Assembly: GCA_949128115.1 (NCBI GenBank)
Contig: OX421963.1
Span: forward strand, 4,464,001 to 4,528,000
DNA from: Anaspis maculata
Lineage: Eukaryota; Arthropoda; Insecta; Coleoptera; Scraptiidae
Direction: 5' to 3'
Length of the DNA: 64,000 nucleotides
The translations under genes were made by a program, and so were the position numbers. Below the pieces are notes generated by a model that searched no databases, was not told the origin of the DNA, and saw only the letters and a list, made by a program, of their open reading frames with translations. Shown here in pieces: positions 56,730 to 64,000 of the stretch (position 1 is its first letter; every line of letters starts with the position of its first letter).

Positions 56730-56849
56730 TAGTATCAAGAAAAAACAGAAAATCGATTCCAAACAGCCCTCACCAATCTATGCAGTGGCTTCTATTCTTT
56801 AGTCTCAAGTATGTACTGAGAACAGTTTTTTTCGAATCCCAACCAGTCA

Positions 56850-56957
56850 AGGTCTACAGAACCAGAATTTTTTATGGAAACGCCCAAAAGTGGCACGATT
56901 ACCCCCGGGCACCCACAGGGCTAGCCTCCGTTGATTGAATTTTGGTTCTGTAGCTTG
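56850..56957. mobile_element. Small inverted-repeat element, about 105 bp
   Basis: CTACAGAACCAGAATT near 56852 and AATTTTGGTTCTGTAG near 56939 are inverted copies with one mismatch. No target duplication was assigned. Confidence 0.5.
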
Positions 56958-57487
56958 AATGATCGATACAGACTTTAAAAGGATGAAGATGTCATGCGAA
57001 AACTTCCTTATAAGTGATCTACTGCTCTACAGTGAAGACACATCTTTTCCAAGGCCACAAGGGACGATCTTCGTGGGAATTCAACTTTCACAATCTTCAA
57101 CGATAAGGCTAGCACTTTGGCTAGTAGTCCAGTCACTATGTTCTAAAAACCTTTGCATCAACTTCGGAAAAAATAGTAGAGGGTTGAAATTTTGTACACA
57201 AGTTCTGCAAGTAGCAAGAAACTTACTAAAGAAAGTCCACTAGAATCCGAGCTCAAGAACCCATAATAAATGCCATCAAGTGTTAAAACCACGTTTTTTT
57301 GGGCGAAGAAGTCATTGTCTCAGCTCAAGATTTTTCTTTTTGCAATTGAATGATTTTACGTTACCAGTTTAAGCATTTCCATACAACATTTTGACAGTTG
57401 CCTGAAAGGCGGATCCAAGATGGCGGCCAAGATGAAAAACAGTTGACTACATTATTTTTGAGAATAGCAATTGTGGACATTTCACAA

Positions 57488-57748
57488 TTCGAGGGCTTTA
57501 TAACAAAAGGGCGTATCTCCAAAATTGCAATAACTTTTCAGAAAACGAAGAAAAACGTTTAAAAATCGATTTATTATTTTATTTCAACAAATTAATATTT
57601 AATATTGCTTATAAGAAGATAGCCATACCCAGTAACATAAAGATTGGAATCAAACCATAGCTAAGAAAGAAATAAGAGTGTTTTGATATGGAGATCTCAT
57701 TTTCGTCAACTTTGGAGATACGCCCTTCTGTTATGAAGCCCTCGACAT
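57488..57748. mobile_element. About 260 bp inverted-repeat element
   Basis: GAGGGCTTTATAACAAAAGG and GCGTATCTCCAAA near 57491 are repeated inverted near 57710-57746 (GGAGATACGCCCTTCTGTTA, TGAAGCCCTC) with few mismatches. It lies 30 bp from the 3' end of Helitron-like copy 2. Confidence 0.7.
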
Positions 57749-57832
57749 GGATGGTCACATTCCATTTTATTTATAACTAGCTTTCGCCGGGGCCGCTTCG
57801 CGGCCCCTAAGCGAAACCTAGTCCTCGTTCAC

Positions 57833-58039
57833 TCACGCTTCTTGTAGGGTGATATTTTCATGAGTGACTGTTCTGCATCTAACGGTGCTCATTTTACTTA
57901 TTCGTTGAGAACGTCTACCGTATTTCGCGCTCTTCGATTTTTTCATGTTTTCGCTGTTCGTTTTTTTCTTTCGCCATTTTGCTACAGAACTGGCAAGATC
58001 TCCTCTTCCACGTTGAGCATTGTGTAAAATGTATATCAT
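57833..58039 (-). CDS. Short basic ORF of Helitron-like copy 2, 68 aa
   Basis: It reads MIYILHNAQRGRGDLASSVA, then KWRKKKTNSENMKKSKSAKY, GRRSQRISKMSTV and ends ENITLQEA. It is intact here and frameshifted in copy 1. It starts 60 bp downstream of a TATA box and ends 26 bp before the 3' palindrome begins. The peptide is very basic with no recognised domain. It may be a remnant of a longer protein whose rest has been replaced by the array. Conservation between copies could be simple recent common descent. Confidence 0.4.
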   Translation of the reverse strand: MIYILHNAQRGRGDLASSVAKWRKKKTNSENMKKSKSAKYGRRSQRISKMSTVRCRTVTHENITLQEA

Positions 58040-58098
58040 ATCAACTTTTCAGTAACAACTGGCAAGAAACAGGTGTTCAAAACCACGACGGATCTTGC

Positions 58099-58106
58099 TT
58101 TATATA
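58099..58106 (-). promoter_or_regulatory. TATA box, TATATAAA
   Basis: Same position and sequence as in copy 1, between the GAA/TTC array and the basic ORF, within GGGGTATATAAAGCAAGATC. Confidence 0.55.
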
Positions 58107-58159
58107 CCCCAACTAATGGGTAGCCCCACTCAAACCAAAAGAAAGTTCCGAATGTACCA

Positions 58160-61100
58160 CAACTTTCCAAAATCCACAACATTCGAGAGTGTTCTGGAAT
58201 GTTCCTGGCCGAACAGTCCAGACTATTCCTGAATATTCCAGAATATACCGGAACGTTCTGGAATGTTGTGGAATGATCTCGAATACTCTAGAATATTCTG
58301 TACTGCACCTCTGCCAATAGGTTGCTCCACACCAAAAAGGCTTCGAATAGTCCATAATGTTCCAGAAACTTTCAAGAGTGTCCTAGAATGTTCCACAATG
58401 ATCTGGAATGTTTCAAGATGTTTTCGAACGTTCCAGACAATTCCCAAACATTCCTGAACATACGGGAACATTCTGGAATGTTGTGGAATGATCTTGAATA
58501 CTTTCGAATATTCTGTACTTATTCTGTACTGCACCTCTACTTATAGATGGCTCCACACCAAAAAGGATTCGAATGGTCCACAATGTTGCAGGAACTTTCA
58601 AGGGTGTGCTGGAATGTTCCACAGTGATCTGGAATGATCCGGGATGTTTTCGAGAGTTCCAGACTATTCCTGACAATTCTAGAACATTCTGGAATGTTAT
58701 AGAATGATCTGGAATGTTTTACAATGATCTTGAATGTTCCAGGATGTTTCCGAACGTTCCAGACTATTTTCGATCATTCTAGAACATAATGGAACACTCT
58801 GGGATGTTTCCGAACGTTCCAGACTACTCCTAAACATACCGGAACATTCTGGAATGTTGTGAAATGATCACGAATGCTCTACAATGATCTGAAATATTCC
58901 GGGATGTTTTTGAACGTTCTAGATTATCCCGACAATTTTAGAACATATCAAAACATTTTGGACTGTTATGGAATAATTTTGAATGATCTACAATGATCTG
59001 GAATATTTCGGGATGTTTCCGAACATTCCAGACTATTGCCGACCATTCCAGACTATTGCCGACCATTCCAGAACATACCTGAACATTCTGGTCTGTTGTA
59101 GAAGGATGTAGAATGTTCCGCAATGACCTGGAATATCCGGGATGTTTTCAAACGTTCCCGACTATTCTCGAACATTCTAGAACGTACCGGAACATTCTGA
59201 AATCTGAAATGTTGTGGAACGATCTCGAATGTAGGTACCACAATGGATTTGAATGTTTTGGAAAGTTTCAGAATGTTCCAGACTATTCCAAACAATTCCA
59301 GAACATTCGGGAATGTTATGGAATGATCTCGAATGTTCCACAATGATCTGGAATGTTCCAGGATGTTTCCGAGCGTTTCAGACTATTTTCGATCATTCTA
59401 GAACACAATGGAACATTCTGGGATGTTTCCGAACGTTCCAGACTACTCCCGAACATACCGGAACATTCTGGAATGTTGTGAAATGATCACGAATGCTCTA
59501 CAATGATCTGAAATGTTCCGGGATGTTTTTGAACGTTCTAGATGATCCCGACCATTTTAGAACATACCAAAACATTTTGGACTGTTATGGAATGATTTTG
59601 AATGCTCTACAATGATCTGGAATATTTCGGGATGTTTCCGAACATTCCAGACTATTGCCGACCATTCCAGAACATACCTGAACATTCTGGAATGTTGTAG
59701 AATGATCTAGAATGTTCCGCAATGACCTGGGATGTTCCGGGATGTATTAGAACGTTCGGACTATTCTTGAAAATTCTAAAACGTACCGGAACATTCTGTA
59801 ATCTGAAATGTTGTGGAACGATCTCGAATGTAGGTACCACAATGAATTGGATTGTTTCAGAATGTTCCAGAGCGTTCCAGACTATTCCCGACAATTCCAG
59901 AACATTCTGGAATGTTATAGAATGGTCTCAAATGTTCCGCAATGATCTGGAATGTTCCAGGATGTTTTCGAACGTTCCAGACTATTTTCGATCATTCTGG
60001 AACATAATGGAACATTCTGGAATGGTTCCGAACGTTCCAGACTACTCCCGAACATACCCAAACATTCTGGAATGTTGTGAAATGATCACGAATGCTCTAC
60101 ATAGATCTGGAATGTTCCGGGATGTTTTTGAACGTTCTAACGTATGGTCCGAAAGTTTTGGGAATTTTTTTAAAAGCTAATAACTTTTTTTTGATAGTTT
60201 CAATTTCGTAACTCAATATTGCAAAAACTAGCGTCATCTCTAACAATTTCAAATTCGTATTCAACATATTGAAGATGGGCCATTATCTTTGATGGCTCTC
60301 GGTTTTCTTCTGCCATGTTCGATCATTCTCTGGACAACAGCAGGATTGATTTCTTAGAGCTCCTGCCTTTCAATGTACCGCAAGCTCGACCAATATAAGG
60401 TTTTTGGTAAGTATTGAGCAGGATAGTATACGACAAGGGATGGGAAGCTGCGAATGAAGACCAATTACGGCGTCACATTTTTCAATAACATTAGAGAATT
60501 TCGCATTTGACAAATTGATACAGAAAATCATGGAACATGGCAGAAGATAATTGAGATCCATCGAAGATAATGGTCCATTTTCAATATGTTGAATATGAAT
60601 TTGTTATTGTTGTATATGATGTTAATTTATGCAATATCAAGTACGAAAATAAAGACTATTCAGAAAAAGTTATTAGCTTAAAACTATTTCCCAAAACTTC
60701 CGGACCATACGTTAGATGATCCCGACCATTTTAGAACATACCTAAACATTTTGGACTGTTATGGAATGATTTTGAATGCTCTACAATGATCTGGAATATT
60801 TCGGGATGTTTGGGAACATTCCAGACTATTCCCGACCATTCCAGAACATACCTGAACATTCTGGAATGTTGTAGAATGATCTAGAATGTTCCGCAATGAT
60901 CTGGAATGTTCCGGGATGCTTTCAAACGTTCCAGACTATTCTCGAACATTCTAGAACGTTCCGGAACATTCTGGAATCAAATGTTGTGGAACGATCTCGA
61001 ATGTAGGTACCACAATGGATTGGAATGTTTCGGAATGTTTCAGAACGTTCCAGACTATTCTCGAATATACCCGAACATTCTGGAATGTTGTGGAATAATC

Positions 61101-61440
61101 ACGGGATGTTTCCGAACATCCCAAACTGTTCTCGACCATTCCCGAACATACCGGAACATTTTGGAATGTTGTAGAATGATCTCGAATGTTCCACAATGAT
61201 TTGGAATGTTGAGGGATGTTTCCGACCGTTCCAGACTATTCCCGAACATTTTACAACACACTGTAATATTTTTGAATGTTACGGAATGATCTCGAATGTT
61301 CCACAATGATCTGGAATGTTCCGGGATGTTTCCGAACGTTCCAGGCTATTCCAGGATATTGTAGAACATACCGGAACATTCTGGAATGTTGTTGATTGAT
61401 CTCAAATACTTTCGGATGTTCTGGACTGTTCTAGACATTC
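58160..61440 (-). repeat. GAA/TTC array: heat-shock-element-like repeats, copy 2
   Basis: About 110 bp higher-order units made of 10 bp modules with GAA/TTC alternation, e.g. GGAACATTCTGGAATGTTG. Units are 80-95 per cent alike by eye. Promoter-like pieces (CACCTCTGCCAATAGG, CACCTCTACTTATAG) occur near 58308 and 58541, as in copy 1. Confidence 0.85.
60140..60712. mobile_element. 573 bp mariner-type MITE inside the array, TA duplication
   Basis: The ends ACGTATGGTCCG(A/G)AAGTTTT are inverted copies, with further inverted pairs inside (TTCTGCCATGTTC / GAACATGGCAGAA; CAACATATTGAAGATGGGCC and its counterpart near 60575). TA flanks both ends. The empty site GTTCTAGATGATCCCGACC exists in a neighbouring array unit at 59536, proving the insertion and the TA duplication. 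Confidence 0.9.
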
Positions 61441-61668
61441 CAGAGGGCGAAAGTTCCAGCCCTTTTATCTTTAAAAAAACCCACCCTTCAAATAAAACCA
61501 AGAACCTTCTTCATGGATGGGGCATAGAGGGCTACCACACCATATAACTTCTTTGATCCTACTGGGACTCGTTTCTGAGTTCCGGCACGCACCTCTGTAC
61601 ACTTTCTTTCATTATTCGAACGTTGAAGACTATTTCCGAACATTCCAGAACATACCGAGACATTCTGG

Positions 61669-61795
61669 GGTACGATTCTCGAGTTATTCGAATGATTTTT
61701 CGTATACGAATCTCCTTGGTTTCGTGTGCATTTTGGCTGTCGAAAAGGAGAATTCGCATACGAAAACTTTTCGAACACGTTCGAGAATCGCACTC
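61669..61795. mobile_element. 127 bp palindromic MITE in Helitron-like copy 2
   Basis: GG(T)ACGATTCTCGAG...ATACGAATCTCC is inverted at the other end (GGAGAATTCGCATACG...CGAGAATCGCACTC), about 45 bp per arm. CTGG is duplicated at 61665-61668 and 61796-61799. Copies of the leader in copy 1 lack it. Confidence 0.7.
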
Positions 61796-62042
61796 CTGGA
61801 TTGTTGTTGAATGATCTCGAATACTCTCGAAAGTTCTGGACTGTTCTAGACATTTCTAGAGAGCTAAAAATTCCCAGCCCTTATATCTTCAAAAGCACGC
61901 CCTTTAGGTAAAAACGGAAACCTTCTTCATCGATGGGGGACATAGGGCTACCATACCATATAACTCCCTTGATCGTAGCGGTACTCGTTTCTGAGTTTTA
62001 GCGGCACAAAGATTTGGCACTCACTTTTATTATATATATTGA

Positions 62043-63758
62043 TATTGATTTTCAATAGAAAAACCAAGTTACACACCAGCACCTGAAAAAAACACTGATT
62101 TATTAGGAAAAAAAGGAAAATTGTAGATTTTTTGTTTTTTCACAGATATTTCAAAAAGGTTCAAGCTTTTCTTGAATGGCTTAAGCACCATCAAAAGCAT
62201 GAAACTGCGAATCTATATTGTAATTTCCATATATCCAGCTCTTTTGGCTTCTGGGATAAAAAAAATTAAATGTTTTTTATTATGTTTCAAGGGGGAAAAC
62301 AGTCGAATTCATAGCCTGCAGGTGAAAAAAATGAATAAATAAAAACTCCTATCTCAGGAACCAAAAGAGCTGAAGATGTGAAAATCTTCGGATATATTCC
62401 TGATTTTATGCTGCTTAAGGTGCCGTAGACCATTCTAAAATATCTTGGACCATTTTTGGAATTTCCTGAAAAAACTGAAAAATTTACCAAATTCAAATAA
62501 TGAGAAATCCCAATTTCTGGCTGAGTTGTTCTGTGACGTGGCTACTGGAAACTTCGACACACTCCTGTAGTCCCCTTAGTACCCAAAAACCTAAGACAGT
62601 TCCAATTTTGGCTTTTTTATCCTTGGATACAAGTCCTTCATCAAGCAAAGACGCCCTGGAAATTTATTTCTCCATGCTTGTTCAAAAAGTCAACTCAAGA
62701 CATTTTTCGTTGATCCAAATCAACTAACGTCCACAGAATCTTTTTTTTTTTCATGGAGACCGGCAATACCGCCGTCTTAAACGGTGTGAAGCCCCATTTG
62801 TTCCCTGGGAGTCTCTTTTAAGTTCTTCCAGGCAAAATATTATACTTGAGATCAATTCGGAAAATTAAAAAAATGAAATCAAGAGTTGGAGTAAACGGAT
62901 GTTTTGGGGAAAAGTTGGAAATCTCGGGATATCTACCATGAATATCCACAATAAAACTGAGATGTTCGAGATGACCTCAGAGTGGCTGGCTTTATTTCTG
63001 ATCTTGAGAGGTTATTTGAAAAAGTCCGAGTAGGTATGATAAGAGGAATTCCACGATAAAGTCGACATTCCTCAGGTGAGTATTTTCAACATTCTCTGGA
63101 TTAAGCCAGAGTCTTCAAGACAGAATCTGAAATGACAATTTAAGTCATAAACTTTAATGCAGTCGTAAATACGTACCATGCAGTTGGAAATAAGAAAATC
63201 AAGTTAGAAATTCTTGTGAGTTTGAACTCGGCGGAATTTCGGGACTTGAATCTGTCTGAATTACAAGATGAAGTCGGAATGTGAATGTGTGCGATGAAAT
63301 TCAAAATTCAAGTTTGATGAAGTCCCAAATTATGAGAGAGTTCAAATTTTGAAAGTGAACTCAAAAACTTTCAAACCGAAGTCTTGACTACGAATGATGC
63401 TGGGAAATTCTGAAATGAAGTCAGATACTCTGAGTTTGACTCCGAGTTACGAGCTTAAACCGTAGTTGCTCAGTTCAATAATAGATCATTCAGAGTGCCC
63501 CAGTTAGTCGAGGTGAATTTGAATTTTCCAGTTACATTGGAATTTTTGAGATTACCTCAGAATTCCCGAGTAGATAAAAATCTGAATTTCAAGACAGAGT
63601 TCATGAGCTCAGATGGAAAATTGAAGCTTCTGAATTTGGAAAATGCGAGAAGAATTGTGAGACATCCCAGTTGGAAGTATGAATTTTCAAGATGAAATCA
63701 AAAATTACCTGATAAAATCGTAATTCACTGAGTAAACTCAAAATTATCGACAACTTCA
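62043..63758. repeat. Degenerate GAATTTC..GATGAAGTC repeat region
   Basis: From about 62850 to 63750 units of roughly 30-40 bp with GAATTTC, AAGATGAAGTCGGAA and CTCAAAATT variants are spread through. Similar words occur at 26040-26260, 38500-38700 and 40145-40370. 62043-62850 has no recognisable feature. Confidence 0.45.
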
Positions 63759-63759
63759 A

Positions 63760-63966
63760 TGCCTGTATTCATAGTCATTGTCAAGTGCATCACCTTGTTC
63801 AAGTATCACTCTATATCAAGATGTAATTCAAGTACGATTTCTGTTTAAGAGACATATTTTTGGCTTTTTCCGTGAAATAGTCTATGAAACAAAATTCGTA
63901 CTTGAGTTACAGCTTTAAAACGATACTTGGACAAGTTGCACTTGACATTGACTATAAATACGGGCA
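63760..63966. mobile_element. 207 bp inverted-repeat MITE at the right edge
   Basis: TGCCTGTATTCATAGTCA.TGTCAAGTGCA at 63760 matches the complement of the right end (TGCACTTGACATTGACTATA then AATACGGGCA, ending 63966). Pairing continues through CAAGTATC and AAGTACGA-type words for about 75 bp per arm. No coding sequence; exact target duplication not resolved. Confidence 0.75.
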
Positions 63967-64000
63967 TCAGTCAAATTCTTGAGTTTGAAGAAAACAAAAA

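Larger units (their letters stand above)
57777..62042 (-). mobile_element. Helitron-like element, copy 2, non-autonomous, 4.3 kb
   Basis: On the - strand it starts TCAATATATATAATAAAAGT (from 62042, preceded by A) and ends CTAG at 57777, followed by T. The hairpin GGGGCCGC-GAA-GCGGCCCC is at 57789-57807. It has the same order as copy 1: conserved leader (about 61850-62020, partly duplicated at 61440-61600), long GAA/TTC array, TATA box, basic ORF, hairpin. It is longer because of extra array units and two MITE insertions (60140-60712, 61669-61795). It contains no replication initiator or helicase. Confidence 0.7.

Overview
This window looks like a stretch of arthropod, most likely insect, heterochromatin-like or intergenic DNA. 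It is AT-rich, has no bacterial gene organisation, and is packed with eukaryotic mobile elements: jockey-, R1-, R2- and CR1/L2-type non-LTR retrotransposons, a piggyBac, hAT- and mariner-type terminal-inverted-repeat elements, a solo LTR and Helitron-like elements. Four families of degenerate tandem repeat fill most of the rest. I cannot name the species. A hemipteran is only a guess.

Only two stretches look like intact protein genes. One is on the + strand at about 5.6-6.7 kb: a lysine-rich unknown protein, probably with one small intron and with a poly(A) signal right after the stop. The other is on the - strand at 55.76-56.42 kb: a small basic protein with one C-terminal membrane segment. 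Two decayed THAP zinc-finger genes are visible. One lies inside a candidate 3.8 kb inverted-repeat transposon (1.55-5.37 kb); the other is at 54.65-55.29 kb.

Layout: 0-0.65 kb foldback element; 0.67-1.55 jockey fragment carrying a 119 bp MITE; 1.55-5.37 candidate P-like/THAP transposon; 5.6-6.7 gene; 6.9-8.9 GAGCCC minisatellite with flanking AATTTCC repeats; 9.2-13.2 a three-level nest (R1-like copy, containing a CR1/L2-like copy, containing a 1316 bp solo LTR with CGAT target duplication); 13.2-17.7 three Helitron-like pieces; 18-22.6 low-repeat DNA; 22.6-24.3 piggyBac with a poly(A) retroposon inside; 25.4-35.9 and 39.5-48.3 two directly repeated large blocks (minisatellite, about 4 kb of unknown sequence with a (CAAA)n tract, then GATTTCT arrays) that differ by later insertions (CR1/L2-like copy and 757 bp hAT-type element in the first, R2-like fragment in the second); 36-38.3 a long inverted-repeat element; 49.56-53.73 a large near-perfect palindromic structure with 857 bp arms and a canonical hammerhead ribozyme inside; 53.7-54.4 inverted GAGCCC array; 54.6-56.5 THAP pseudogene and membrane-protein gene; 57.8-62.04 second full Helitron-like copy in inverse orientation; 62-64 degenerate repeats and a terminal MITE.

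The most interesting system is the Helitron-like family (14654-17575 + and 57777-62042 -). Each copy has TC...CTAG ends, a GC-rich hairpin 8 bp before CTAG, and insertion between A and T. Inside are 2-3 kb of roughly 110 bp repeats made almost entirely of alternating GAA/TTC pentamers, the consensus of heat-shock elements. This is followed by a TATATAAA box and a short basic ORF. It reads like a mobile element with a greatly expanded heat-shock-type promoter.
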